DNA from: Macrostomum hystrix | Taxonomy: Eukaryota > Platyhelminthes > Macrostomidae | DNA: 64,000 bases | Direction of reading: 5' to 3' | Assembly (NCBI GenBank): GCA_950097015.1 | Contig: CATNEN010000029.1 | Coordinates: forward strand, 124,001-188,000 | Part shown: positions 10,688 to 23,604 of the stretch, piece after piece | How positions within the stretch are numbered: the stretch's first letter is position 1 | Layout: each line of letters begins with the position of its first letter | Position numbers and translations under genes: made by a program | Notes under the pieces: model-generated | Database searches by the model: none | The model's input: the letters and a program-made list of their open reading frames with translations, nothing else | Told to the model about the DNA's origin: nothing

Positions 10688-13600
10688 CTACTGCAGGGAG
10701 CACATCTTTCGCATCTCCGTGTCAACCTCATCTTCCTGTGTTGGACCGTCGCATGGCGCCCGGCCAGACACATCCGGCAGCAGCTCTTCTAGGCGCGTAT
10801 CGTCGCGCTCATAGAACAACAGGTAGGCTGTGGTCATGTCCACCTGGTCCTCGGAAACCGCCTGAAAGTTTAGACGGAAGGATGGATTATGGACTAGCGA
10901 AATGGATTATACAGCAGGCATAGGGAAAATTTAGGATGAGTACGGATAGTATAGGCAGGATTGGGATAATATAGGAGGAATGGGATAAAATAGGCGGGAT
11001 TGGGATAAAATAGGCGGGATTGGGATAAAATAGGTGGGATTGGGATAATATAAGCGGGATTTGGATAATATAGGGAGAATGAGAATATATAAAAGGTATT
11101 GGGAAAATGTAGGAGGTACGGGGATAATAAAAGAGGAAAGGGATAATATAGAAGGGGATAGGGATAATATATGAGGAATAGGAATAATACAGGAGGTATT
11201 GGGATTATACAATATGAAAAGGGAGAATTTGGGAGAAATGAGGATAATATTGGAGGGATGGGATCATATTGGAGGAATGGAATAATATTGGAGGAATGGG
11301 GATAATATTGGATAAATGGGGATAATATTGGAGGAATGGGGATAATATTGAAGGAATGGGGATAATATTAAAGTAATGGGATATCTAATAGGAAAATACA
11401 GATAATGAGAAGAGCGATTTAAAAACAAAAGAACAATGTGGATCCAGGCCTAATTCTCACCTTAACAGAGCTGTCATTGAACAGGTACCACTGGCCGGTG
11501 GAATTGCGCGCATAAGACACATAGTGACCGCCGCCAAGGATGCCAGAATGGCAGATCACAGCGTACAGGTGATATTGGGCTTCGTCAGTGGCGGCCGGAG
11601 CGCCAGGGCTGGCGTGCGGCTGCAGCCTCAGGCCGCGTGTGGGACAGGTGACCACTTTGTGCGATTTCACCCAGCGATTGGCTAAGAAGTGAAAACGCTT
11701 CAGGTGCAAAATTAGCACGGGCGGCAGGCGCCACAGGCGCATAGCTAGACTGGCTGTCCGATGCTCGCGACACTTTGAACAGAAATAGGTGTCCTTATCG
11801 TTCAACTCTTCCACGCGGGTGAAGGCCCGGAAGCAGGCGTCCAGATTCATTGGCTCGGCAACGACCTGCGCGACAATGGAATCAATTTAGCCTCGCTGTG
11901 GATTCGAACTCGGGCACTCCTGTTTTTACCCAAATTCTTACCTTCTGCAGGTGTTGCAGTGATGAATCCGTAGCGAATTCCCGCTCCAGCGAGGCCTGAT
12001 AACGCAGGTGCAGGGCAGTGTGCTCCCAATCAACTGCCAAGTGATCGGAGCGCGACTCGTAAGGCGCATTGTCGCAGGGCACCGGGCAGCCGCGGCAGAA
12101 CCTGTACCAGGGACACAGGGCGCAGGCCAGGCCGCTGCCGTTGATGCACTTCACTTCGAATGGGTACTCTGAGGAGCTGACGGCGTCCCCGAGTGTGGCG
12201 TGGTTTGAGTGCGGGAACTCCGGTTTTGGAGTGACTAGGCGCTTCACCTGGGGACGGATAGGTGGGAAGACTAATTAACTGCTGACACCGAATATCACTT
12301 GAATCTAAAATCTAATGCTGACAAACCATATTCCTTGCATGACACCCACTGCTGACACCCCATGACCCTGAAATCTGACAACTACTGCTGACACCTATGT
12401 CCCTTGAATCTGACAACCACTGCTGACAAACCACATCCATTGAATCTGACACCCACTGCTGACAAACCACATCCATTGAATCTGACAACCACTGCTGCCA
12501 AACCACATCCATTGAATCTGACACCCACTGCTGACAAACCACATCCATTGAATCTGACACCCACTGCTGACAAACCACATCCATTGAATCTGACACCCAC
12601 TGCTGACAAACCATGTCCCTTGAATCTGACAACCACTGCTGACAAACCACATCCATTGAATCTGACACCCACTGCTGACAAACCATGTCCCTTGAATCTG
12701 ACACCCACTGCTGACAAACCATGTCCCTTGAATCTGACACCCACTGCTGACAAACCATGTCCCTTGAATCTGACACCTCCTGCTGACACTCTGAAAGCAG
12801 ATTGCTGAATAATCACAACCAGGAAATCCCAGCCAAGAGTAGGCCCGACTATGCTCACCTGCAGCCAGATGCAGCGATACACATCGCAGTTTTTCATGCC
12901 TGGCAGCAGAGGCAGCACGCAGGGCAGGCTAAACAGTGACGGCCTCGATTTGTGATAGGACAGAAAGTACACCTCCATGCGAATCTGTTTGCGGTGATAA
13001 ACTAACGCGAAGCCTAGGCCGCGAGATGACAAAGAAGCCGAGAGCTGCTGCTGCTGCTGCTGCTGCTGCTCTGTTGAAGGTTGCTCTGCTAGGCTATTAA
13101 CGGAACTATTCCTCGATATCTGCTGTGCTCCAGAGTTCGAATTCGGACCATTGCTATTGGCTCCGCCGCCGTTACAGACCGGTTGTCGGCCTGGCGCGAC
13201 AGCTGTACTGGCCGGCGGAGACGCAGTCAGCAGAGGAGGCGACGACACTGGCATCAGGTAAGCAAACAATGAACTGCCAGACGCCAGGTATTTGATCTGC
13301 TGCTCGTCCGATGGAAAGTTCTTAGGAACGGGGAAAAGTTTAATGGCCAGGCATCAATTGGTTATCTTTTCCCTGTAAAAAATTCGGCTGCTTCTTCGGC
13401 GGGTTTTTTGTGCAAAATAGGAGTGGAATCTACCAAAATCCCCCCTATCTCGCAAGAGTTAAAGAAACCACCCAGGAAGCAGCCGATGTAACCGTAAATT
13501 ATGCGGAAACCGCCGAAGAATCACCCGAACCAGCGGCCCATGGGTCAACCAGAGAATTATTTACGGGCGATTCCTCGGCGGTTTCTGAGCATGGAATCTT

Positions 13601-16600
13601 CCGAACTGGAGGATTCTTTGGGTGATTCCATTTCGCCACCAAGAAGCACTGAGAAAACGCCCAGTTGGGTAGATTCTAAGCATGGAATCATCCGATTGGT
13701 ATGTTTCCAGCGTTCGGCTGATTCTTTTTCTGGAATAACCGCAGATTCCAACTGGAATCACCCAAAGAAACATCCCTATTTTTTAGCGGGTTATAAGAAA
13801 TCAGACCAAATAGCTTACCAGCACTGTTGAAGATATGACAGCCGCTAGCACAATCAGCCGCTGGTCAATACTGAATCTGTCAGATACAGCCTTGCGCACC
13901 TCCGAGTACTTGTCGTCGTGATTCAACAGTACGCCAAATCTAACCGGCTGGCGCTCGTCCAAGAAGAACACTGTTTGGAGGCGGTTGGTTACGGATGACA
14001 GAGAACTGACAATTTTCATTGAACCTATCCAGATCCGTCCTGACCCATCTAGATCCGTCCTGACCTCTCCAGATCCGTCCTGACCCATCTAGATCCGTCC
14101 TGACCTATCCAGATCCGTCCTGACCCATCTAGATCCGTCCTGACCCAACAAGATCTGCTCTGACCCATCTAGATGTGTCCTGACCCATCAAGATCCGTCC
14201 TGACCTATTTACAATTTTCCTGACCCATCTAGATTTGTCGTGACCCATGTAGATCCGTCCTGACCTATCTACATTTGTCCTGACCCATCTAGATTTATCC
14301 TGACCCATCTAGATTTGTCCTGACCCATCAAGACCTGTCCAGACCCATATAGATCTGATCTGCACTGTCCCATCTAGATGCGCCCTGACCCATCTAGATC
14401 TGCTGTGAACAACCCTTATGTCCTGACTCACCCATGCAAAGAAAACTCACCAATAACTTCGATTAGCAGAGAGTTCTCTAGCGGCAGCGGCAGAGACAGC
14501 ACTGAGAATGGATCAAATTTGACAGATGAGTTTGAGCACACCTTGCACTGAACCTCTGTGCGCAGTTGGCCATGAAAAAGATCTACAATGATGCTCTGAT
14601 TGCGGGCCAGGTGATTGTCCCAGCATTCGGCGGCCACCTCGTCATCTGGCCGACCGTCCGAGTCCTTTAGCTCAGTATAGGGCTTCTCCTTGACTCGGTT
14701 GAGATCTTCGTGAAGGCCGTCTAGTAAGAAGCTGAGAAATTCCTGCGAGTCGTGCTGCTGATTGCCAGAGAATCGGCGCGAGTACCTGGCTATGGTCATC
14801 TGAAATTGAGTTTAGCCAGAATTAATTACGAACTTTACTTCTGAATTACTACATACTGTTCTCAATTGCTCTCAATACTGTTCTCAATTTACCCATAATG
14901 TTCTCAATCGACCCATACTGTTCTCAATTAACCCATAATGTTCTCAATTGACCCATACTGTTCTCAATTGACCCATAACTGTTCTCAATTGACCCATACT
15001 GTTCAATTGACCCATAACTGTTCTCAATTGACTCATACTGTTCTCAATTGACCCATACTGTTCTCAATTGACTCATACTGTTCTCAATTGACCCATAACT
15101 GTTCTCAATTGAATCATACTGTTCTCAATTGACTCATACTGTTCTCAATTGACTCATACTGTTCTCAATTGACTCATACTGTTCTCAATTGACTCATACT
15201 GTTCTCAATTGACTCATACTGTTCTCAATTGACCCATACTGTTCTCAATTGACTCATACTGTTCTCAATTGACTCATACTGTTCTCAATTGACCCATACT
15301 GTTCTCAATTGACTCATACTGTTCTCAATTGACCCATACTGTTCTCAATTGACTCATACTGTTCTCAATTGACCCATACTGTTCTCAATTGACTCATACT
15401 GTTCTCAATTGACCCATACTGTTCTCAATTGACTCATACTGTTCTCAATTGACCCATAACTGTTCTCAATTGAATCATACTGTTCTCAATTGACTCATAC
15501 TGTTCTCAATTGACTCATACTGTTCTCAATTGACCCATACTGTTCTCAATTGACTCATACTGTTCTCAATTGACCCATACTGTTCTCAATTGACTCATAC
15601 TGTTCTCAATTGACCCATACTGTTCTCAATTGACTCATACTGTTCTCAATTGACCCATAACTGTTCTCAATTGAATCATACTGTTCTCAATTGACTCATA
15701 CTGTTCTCAATTGACTCATACTGTTCTCAATTGACCCATACTGTTCTCAATTGACCCATACTGTTCTCAATTGACTCATACTGTTCTCAATTGACCCATA
15801 CTGTTCTCAATTGACTCATACTGTTCTCAATTGACCCACACAAACAATTGACTTCAATACAATTAAGTTTCCCTCAGATTTCTATTGTCAATAGTAGGCC
15901 AGCAGCTACTCAAATCAGAAAGCCAGCCAAACCAAACTCACCCGCAGTTTGAGCGGGGCCACGACTGAAGCATTGCCGTTCCACATGTCTTTGATGAGCT
16001 CGGCGTACCGCTCCGCCATGTGGCCCTTCATGCCCATGGGATTTGAACTGCAGAGTAAAATGATATTTTAAGGGACTTTTGATTGGGAGATATTCGAGAT
16101 TTACGGGTTAGATAGCACGTGTACTAATAAATCACAAAATAGTAATAGGCCAGATAATACAGTAGTATGTAGTGCAGCTCAATTAGGCACTCACCGGTTA
16201 AGCTCGTACAGGTGCAGGCCATTCTGAAAATAGGCTGTAAGCGTAGGCGTATTGCTAACGCACTGCAGAGCCGAATTTAGAAAGCAGGTATTGCCCAGAT
16301 TATTGAGGCCCGTGACGCCGCGCATCATTGAATCGCGCCGACGAACCAGAGACCGACTCTTGGCTAGCTCGGCCAGCTCCTCTGGCCAGGTGAGGTCCCG
16401 ATTGCGAACCTCGAACAGCAGGCAGCCGCCACTGTTCGGCAGGCCGATCTCCTCTAGACAGGCGCCCTCAGATTCCAACGGCTCCAACTGATGGCCGTCA
16501 TCCAGGACGCGCCATAGACGGAAGTTTTCCTTGGGGACAGACATGCGCTGGCTGAAGAAGGTGTACAGCTGCCCGACGGTGTGCCGACGGCTGAAGCAGG

Positions 16601-19600
16601 CCGAATGGCACAGAATTCGGCGAGGTATGGCAACGGCTGAAGTTGCGGCGTCAAGGCCTGCACCGGCGGAGCCTGAGGCCGATGAGGAAGACGACAAGGA
16701 CGAGCCGCCGTGAACAACACCTGCGGCCGCAGCGGCGGCCATCGCGGCCGACATTGGCAATACGCCGGAGATGAAGCGTCCAACGCTGGCCGCCCTGCCG
16801 ACAGCTGACGAAGCGGAGCCGGGAGGCCCGCCTGGCGGAGGCGGCGACTGGTGCTTGAGGATGCCGACGGAGATAGGATAGAGCTCAAGGCCGCCGTAGT
16901 CGGTGACCAGGCGAGGCAGGGACGGCCCACCGCCGTACCAGGCCTGCAGGGCCCACCAGACCGGATCTGGCAGCATCTGGAAGTCCTCGCCAGGCCGCAG
17001 CGGTCCGCCGTCGGAAGCGCGCCGCAGTAGGCCACCCTCGTTGGTGAGGGTGAGCGGCCGGCCAGGACAGGGCGCCAGCAGGGGGGCATTGTTGATGGCA
17101 CCCGGTTTCTGCGGCGGAGCCTTGCTAGCAGCCGAAGCTGACGATGACAGATAGGATCCGCCGCCGATGGAGTTGGCGCCGAGACTGCTAATTGACGAAG
17201 TCTTCTGGTGACGCCGCGGCTGCAGAGTCTGGGACTGCGGCTGCTGCAGCTGCAGCTGATAGTGATGATGCTGCGGTGCATCGGCATCGAAGCTGACGTA
17301 TTGCTGCCAGGCGGCCCACCAGGCGGGGTGCACCAGGAACCAGTTGTCGCCGGGCTTCAGGCCGCGCCTTCGCTCCCTATTAACCCATTCGTAGACTATG
17401 CGCTGCTCGTCCTGGCGGTACTGCGGCCGAAGTCCCAGCACAATGTGGCACACCTTTGCAAGGAGCGCGAGTTATTATCGATGTCGATCACTCGAAAACA
17501 GGCGCTCAAACTCAAGAGAAATTTAAACACCCGGCAAGATTCTAACTTTCTTTCACCTACCTGGTACATGAGTCGCATCAGGGCCTCCCAAAGCGAGTTG
17601 CTAAGCGACCACATTAGGTATTCCTCGGTGCTGACTAGCAACTCTTCGCCGTGCAATTGCAGCAGCTCGCTGGCTACCTGATCAACCAAATCGGCGTCCA
17701 CCGCGGACGAAGCGGAGGCTCCGCCATTGACGGCTGACGGCAAAGACGAGGAGACAGACGGGGCAGTGGTTGGCAATGTTGAGCAGTCGTCAACGCTGGT
17801 TTGACTCTGGGCTAGAACAAAGGCGCTAACCATGCGACGAACGTCGTGCTTATCTAAGTAGCCGTCCCGGTCACGATCGAATACTTTGAAGCAGACTGGC
17901 ATAAATATCGATTAGATACGTGGGGCGCTTCATTCGACTTTATTCATATACCTTAGCTAACTTTTGTTCTTCTGTTTGCTTATCTTGTCGATTGTTATCA
18001 CTCTTATCCATCGTTATCCACCAAGCCCATTGTTATTAAGCTTGTTCATTGTTATCTATATTGTCTATTGTTATCTCCATTGTCCATTGTTATCTCTATT
18101 GTCCATTGTTACCCCCTTTGTCTATTGTTATCTCCGTTGTCCATTGTTATCTCTATTGTCCATTGTTACCCCTTTTGTCTATTATTATCTCCATTGTCCA
18201 TTGTTATCTCTATTGTCAATTGTTATCAATCTTGTTCATTGTAATCACCATTGTTATCTCTAATGTCCATTGTTATCCATCGTGTCGATTGTTATCTCTA
18301 TTGCCAATTGTTATTTATTTTGTCAATTAGTATCCCTCTTGTGACTTTTTATTAATTGTTATCTCTCTTGTCAATTGCTATCGACCTGGTCCATTGTCAT
18401 CTCTAGTGTTTGTTATTATCCATCTGGTCCAGTGTTATCTATCTGGTATTTCTATCAGTTCTGGTCCATAGTTCCTATAGCATGGAGACTTAATACTTCA
18501 CAAAAAACTGCTAATTACATTTCTGCCGCTCCGTGATGGGACCCCGGCAGCAGGCGGAGATGCCGCAGGACATCTCTTTGAAATCAATATGATCGTCATT
18601 GTTCTCGTCGAACGCGGCAAAGAAGCCATCAACAACGTTGTCGGGTATTGGCGGCGACACTAGACGTCGAAATGTAGTGAGATCGAAGCGACCCGACTGG
18701 GAGAGACCCTTGAGGTACCAGTACCTCTTCTCCAGCTCGATAATATCCTTCTCGTCAACTGGGTTTGGAAATCGTTAATAAAAAAGCGAGATCTATAAAT
18801 CTATACTTGCGCAACAGCAGCACAGCACAATGGGCACTCACGGTGAGTCACACCGGCCAAAATCTGATAGAAACTCAACGCTTCGGAATCGTCCGACAGT
18901 CTGACAACGCACGGATCCTTCAATAGCCAAGTTGAGAATGCTGTCACACACGGATGCTCAAGTAGCCATTTAGTAAACTGCTCAAGATTGGCTTTATCGC
19001 GCAGTTTAAATAATTCCTGCAGCTCTGGAGGCGACCGACCGTCTGTATCAAGGATGTGCGCCTCCAGCTGAGCCTTGTCAACATGCGTCCCGGCCTCGTT
19101 GCTATAGACGCAGAACAGAACTGCGAAATGGTGACGGATGGGTTAGTTGCAGAGTAGTCTAACGCTTTTGCCTCTCGCACCAAGTACCCTGAGCTCGATT
19201 CGGCGGCAAGGCGACATTCATTTGGTACACTGCCTGACGATGAGAAAGTCAGGCAGATTTACAAACTTGTTTGAGCGTGTGCCTGCGCACAGAATCTGTG
19301 TGCGTGTGTGCTCGAGAGTCAGGAGGCTGCGAGTCCACAGTCACCAAATAATGTATCATTGTCTGCAGCCCTCCTGCAATTAGTATTATATTTTTATTAC
19401 GGTAACGCGTCGTATTCTCGCAGCAAGTTCCATGAGCTGGATTACGCGGCGAGGCCACAATAATTTAGTTTACAAACTGCCTTAATAATGAGAAAGCCTA
19501 CTCGCTGACTAAGGGTCACCAAATGGTTGTGTTTGCAGCATCCATGAAGAAGATCATTTTTTATTAACGGCTTTATCATCAGGAGTGGAAATTTGGGTGG

Positions 19601-21907
19601 GCGGGTCTCGCGCCCGGCCCAAAAGTTTATGGACTGAATAGCTGTACACAGCCCGTGACAGCTACTAGCATTTAAAAACATTAAACTGACAAAAATACAA
19701 ACATGAGCCCAGAATGAAACTCACAGCGAGTCTTCTCAGCCTGCTTGCCCCTGGTTAGCAGCACAAGGCCAACCAGCAAGTCCTTGAAGGTAAGCCCCGA
19801 ACTGCTACTGGACAGGAAGCTGTAGATTTCCTACAATTTTTTGTTACAATCAATAACAGTTAATCTCATACTAAATCAACAAAAATGTGGCGAAACAATC
19901 TGGGTACAGTAACTTGCCTCGGCTAGCTTAGTTGGCACATTGTCGCCTAGCACTTCTTTCATGAAGACCTTCTTGTTCATATAGTCATTAGCTGACATGG
20001 CTTTGAAGGCCTCGCGAAGCCGTTTGAGTTCAGATTCAGAAACTACATGGTTAAAGAGAATGCTTTTTAGGATATATAATAATTAACTTAACAAAATGCA
20101 GCTTATATAAAATTAAATAGCTATCATGAATTCTCGAATTAAAAATATGTACTAAACCAAAGACATGTTGATATAAAAAAATAGAACATTCATAATCTAT
20201 TTTCTTTAAACTTTTTTATACATTATAATGAATACTATGCAAATATATATGATGTCTATGCATTTCAATTTACATATGAAGTATATAGGAAAAAGCAAGA
20301 CAAAATTTTCTTTTTTAGTAGCTATTTTGCAAACAACTTACTATATTAGACAAAAAATAAACTTTTAAATGGTAAAACATTAAAGAAGAATTACTTGAAA
20401 GTTTTAGGACAATAAAGACTAGACAGTGGACACAATAATCTAGATTAATTCTGTAACAATCATATAATCACATGTAACAGTCAATGTACAATACATATAA
20501 CAATCAAAATGGGATGAGATGAGATGAGATAATTGCCTTTAAATCCAATACAATACCTTTTATGAACACTTCCAGAGATATATTTGTCATAGTCTGGAAA
20601 GTGGCCTTCATTGGCTGTTGGCATACATTTGTAAAAGTAAATCAAGTTTGCGTACAAACCAGTTTCAACCTGGTGTGTATAGACATATAGTAGCTCTAGT
20701 ATAGACAGTAGTTAATGCCATACAATCTAAAAAATATAAATTTAAGTTCAGTGTAAACAATGCCATGATCCAGACTATGGCACATTTGTTAGTAGGTAGA
20801 CATGTAGCTGAACTTAAAAGAGTAAAATTATAATTTCTTACCAACTGAAATGTATGGCTGCTAAATAATAATTTATATATAAGTTTAATAGTGCATGACA
20901 GGACTGAAAAAGATTGCTAAAAATTAATAATAAAAATGAATACTAACAATTTACATTGCATCTTGCTTTCTCTATCAAAACCCTATAAGGACTTCTTATC
21001 ATTCCACATTTTAATAAAAACATGAAAAACTAAATTGTAGCTAAATAAAAATTGGATTTCTAAAAATAGTTTCAAGATATTAACTTAAAATCATCAATAT
21101 GATTTTAAGAACATGTTAGTTGTATACCAAAAAGTTTCACACTATTGAATTAGAAAATCAATTATATCTTGTACATGTTTTATTAACAACATAGCTTTTT
21201 ACTAGCCAATCTGTTTAAACTTATATATAGGCCTAATAAACAAATTTATAATTTTAAACTTTATAATTTGTAAAATAACTTTCTTTCACTAATGTCAGTA
21301 CTCTTTTTACTGAGTTCCCAATATCACTGTGTATTATACATGTAATTAATAAATAAATAAAAAATCTCTCACTTTAAAGGTATTACTTACAATAAAAGTA
21401 ATCAGCATTCTTATCATATAGCTACTTGACTAATGTTGAAAAAATCTCAGATTCTAATGTTGTTAAATTCTCTGTGCCGAATCAAGGCAAAACAATATGA
21501 TTACAGCAATTTCTACTACCTAGCAGCTTTGACTAAACTTTATAGGAAAAGCAATAGGCCCTACAGAAAAAGAAACTTTGTCTTTTTTTATCTTAACAAC
21601 TGACATATATATAACCTGGACTTTACAAAGAGTAGCTTGCAGTCAGCAATCCACAAGAAAATTGCTACACTAGAAATGGTCATAATAAGGTGCTGTATTT
21701 GTACAGTTCGAGTCATGTATTAGCCTATGTATTTTCTTTCAGGCTGAATATCAGGCCAAAATGTATATTATATTTTTTAATTACACTATAAATACTCCTC
21801 TAAAAGGTATAGTATATCTATATGGCCGTATAATGTTAATTACCTCGTTTCTCGGCATCCTCGTAGGATAGCGAAAGTATTTGTAGTTTTGTGTTTCTGT
21901 TGCCCAT
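10688..21907 (-). CDS. USP32: Ubiquitin carboxyl-terminal hydrolase 32 homologue (14 exons, complete)
   Basis: Cysteine protease that removes ubiquitin; in vertebrates USP32 is membrane-associated (Golgi and endosomes). Exons, 5' to 3': 21844-21907, 19918-20042, 19725-19830, 18842-19120, 18519-18758, 17561-17895, 16195-17453, 15942-16047, 14451-14799, 13819-13970, 12859-13320, 11942-12247, 11461-11865, 10688-10861. They total 4362 nt (1453 residues) and every junction phase agrees. Start: MGNRNTKLQ, with Gly2 as a possible myristoylation site. Two EF-hand loops lie at about 242-253 and 278-289 ([12 protein letters not shown]). A DUSP domain follows from about 384, then a Ubl-like region. The USP core has the Cys box [13 protein letters not shown] (Cys about 773), the His box GGGHYVSY (His about 1375) and FNDSS (Asp about 1392). 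The C-terminus CSLQ is a CaaX box, like CVLQ of human USP32. Human USP32 is about 1600 residues; the linkers here are shorter, with polyQ in exon 11. Intron 2 uses a GC donor. Confidence 0.95.
10935..11390. repeat. Degenerate ~19-bp repeat in USP32 intron 13
   Basis: Imperfect GGGATAATATAGGAGGAAT-like units in the intron between exons 13 and 14. Not related to neighbouring intron arrays. Confidence 0.8.
12270..12795. repeat. 36-bp satellite in USP32 intron 11
   Basis: About 14 units of 36 bp, core CTGACACCCACTGCTGACAA. It lies wholly between exons 11 and 12 (12248-12858). Confidence 0.95.
14030..14400. repeat. ~20-bp repeat in USP32 intron 9
   Basis: Units like GACCCATCTAGATCCGTCCT. On the transcribed strand the unit TGGGTCAGGACA resembles TGGGTGAGTCAGGACA, found about 25 bases inside the intron, so it may have been seeded there. 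Confidence 0.9.
14868..15840. repeat. 20-bp satellite in USP32 intron 8
   Basis: About 48 units of ACTGTTCTCAATTGACCCAT (or GACTCAT), with a 21-bp variant (ATAACTG) recurring at intervals. It fills most of the intron between exons 8 and 9. Confidence 0.95.
16195..17453 (-). CDS. USP32: USP32 exon 7: DUSP, Ubl and catalytic-Cys exon
   Basis: The largest exon. It opens with [10 protein letters not shown] and a DUSP domain ([19 protein letters not shown]), then a Ser/Ala/Gly-rich linker. [10 protein letters not shown] and a PEPVW-like PDPVWWAL segment match the second conserved block of vertebrate USP32. A ubiquitin-like stretch ([14 protein letters not shown] to [15 protein letters not shown]) leads into the Cys box. 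The exon ends in ELNR, split into the next exon ([14 protein letters not shown]). Confidence 0.95.
17985..18460. repeat. ~18-bp repeat in USP32 intron 5
   Basis: Degenerate TTGTTATCTCCATTGTCCA units between exons 5 and 6. Short hydrophobic open frames here are artefacts. Confidence 0.85.
19138..19398 (+). mobile_element. tRNA-derived SINE, copy 1 (USP32 intron 3)
   Basis: Head: TTGCAGAGTAGTCTAACGC (box A-like) and GAGCTCGATTC (box B-like). It shares the body CACTGCCTGACGATGAGA, a GT-rich CTGTGTGCGTGTGTGCT segment, and the tail CAGCCCTCCTGCAATTAGTATTAT with copies at 37.4 and 62.6 kb. Its head starts about 20 bases from the exon 4 acceptor, and it is antisense to the gene. Confidence 0.8.
19400..19565 (+). 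mobile_element. Partial SINE, copy 2
   Basis: Directly follows the tail of copy 1. It has GGTAACGCGT, a GAGCTGGATTACGCGGCGAGGCCAC head, AATAATGAGAAAG and CACCAAATG, but lacks the GT-rich middle. Diverged and shortened. Confidence 0.6.
20043..21843 (-). other. USP32 intron 1 (1.8 kb, AT-rich, no tandem repeat)
   Basis: The longest USP32 intron, strongly AT-rich. It is unusual here in holding no minisatellite beyond four GATGA copies near 20515. No coding frame or RNA gene seen. Confidence 0.7.
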
Positions 21908-22987
21908 CGTGAGCAGAATTTTAACTTTTAAGATCTTTGATACTTAGGATAACATTTAAAGACTTAAAAATGCTATATAACATATGGTTTACATAAGGTT
22001 TTTTCTACATGAGCAGGCCGAGCAACCGTGCGTGCCCAGCTCGTGTGATTAATTAACTATTTGTTCTAAAAAATTAACATAAAAATCCACGGTTTAAAGT
22101 ATTGTCGTTTGCTTTACAGGACACAATATTCTATTCCTGATTTAACAATATTAAAGCTTAGAAAAATAAAACGAAAGCTTTTATTAATATAAATAATTGT
22201 AGTTTTATCATTTTTAGACACTGGTCCAAAAAGAAAGGAGAAAATATTGTTTAAAATAAGACTATCCGCCGGCTTTTCTGTACTAATTTGATCTTCATAT
22301 TAGCTCTTAACCGTCTGACTCTATAAATTCCATCACGTGGACGGATACAAACTCGGATTCTTTCATTTCGTTATAGTTATACATATAACTTAAACTGTCA
22401 AATTTATAACATCATAAACATAGTTATAAAACGGGAAGTAAAACCGACGGAACGTTTTATTTATGACTCCAAGGGCCACTAGGAGTAGACTCTTAGAGCT
22501 CGTATCACCATATGCTGTGTTATAGTCGGTAACGCTATACTGTAGAGGATCAGAACTCTAACATATTTTTGTGGGTAGCTCTCTAGCTTGCGAGCAGAAA
22601 GTTACACAACAAAACTCGCGCAACAAGTGGCTTCATCTAAGTCGCAACTGTGCGTCAGACTAAGGACCATAGACGATAACTAAGCCAAGGGTTTGGGGAA
22701 ACGATGGTCAAGTGGCATGGCAAAGTACTGGCCGAAATCTTCGCTTTTAGGTCCGCTACAATATTATAGCGAGCAAGTAATTATGTTATGTACTGGTATC
22801 ACTTTGAAATAGCCGCAAAAGCACATTTTCTAATTAAGTCCAACCATAGATAGTTGATGCTTACAGAAGTGAGAACAAAGCGGCTAAGCAAAACTTTTAT
22901 TTGTCGTGAGCCGTCTGCGAAAATTAGATTTCAGCCGCAAAGAAAAGTCACCCCTATCAGTGATCTAGCTCGTACTATCATTTTAAA
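21908..22987. promoter_or_regulatory. Divergent intergenic region, USP32 / 23-kb gene
   Basis: About 1.1 kb between the USP32 start (leftward) and the small plus-strand frame (rightward). It should hold both promoters if both are genes. I see no clear TATA box or other assignable element. Confidence 0.4.
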
Positions 22988-23365
22988 ATGAGCGCTAGAA
23001 AATCACACAGTGGCAAGCCCTACAAGTCGATACAGGCTAGGGAAGAGGCCTGGACACTAGAATTCACCTGTCCTTTAGAAGAATCGACCTTAATAGAGCG
23101 GCAGGCTTCATTGTCATCGATCGCTGCGACAGCCGTTAATCGGACGGTTGAACGTACTGCGGGGTCTGCTATGCATCCAGCTGACTGCGTATCCATTGTT
23201 GCCGACGGGGCACAGAGCTGTCCGCCCCCAAGCATCGAGACCCAAAATGAGTGGCTGAAACCACCTTCAAGCTCGTCGCTAACTTCTACGACGCCTCCAA
23301 TGTCGAGAAAACTCGGAGGTCGGAGCCCTCCGGCTTCTCCGACTGACAGTCCACCACCCTACTGA
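22988..23365 (+). CDS. Small protein of unknown function ending PPPY
   Basis: A 125-residue intronless frame with balanced, non-repetitive composition, unlike the satellite frames around it. The N-terminus is basic (MSARKSHSGKPYKS). The middle has EEAWTLEFTCPLEES. The C-terminal third is Ser/Pro-rich and ends SPTDSPPPY, a PPxY motif of the kind bound by WW domains. There is no signal peptide or membrane segment. An AATAAA lies about 155 bases past the stop. I do not recognise it; it could also be a 5' exon of a longer gene. Confidence 0.45.
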   Translation: MSARKSHSGKPYKSIQAREEAWTLEFTCPLEESTLIERQASLSSIAATAVNRTVERTAGSAMHPADCVSIVADGAQSCPPPSIETQNEWLKPPSSSSLTSTTPPMSRKLGGRSPPASPTDSPPPY

Positions 23366-23519
23366 ATTGGCCTACTTCTAGCACCGAGTGTATTACAAAA
23401 ACCTGCAGAGAATTTACTTAACTAGGACACGAACGAAGTTTATTGATGAATTTGCGTTCACTTCATTTAAATTTAGACGAACTTAACTTTTGCTTTGCCA
23501 TTTTATTTTTTTTTTAATT

Positions 23520-23525
23520 AATAAA
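23520..23525 (+). terminator. Candidate poly(A) signal
   Basis: AATAAA in an AT-rich stretch about 155 bases after the stop of the small PPPY frame. Confidence 0.4.
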
Positions 23526-23604
23526 TTAAGTTTCAACTGCTGGATTCCTGGCACGCGTTTTGTGTCCCTTCGTTTGTGTTAGTTTTATTTGTGTTTAGCT
23601 CACT

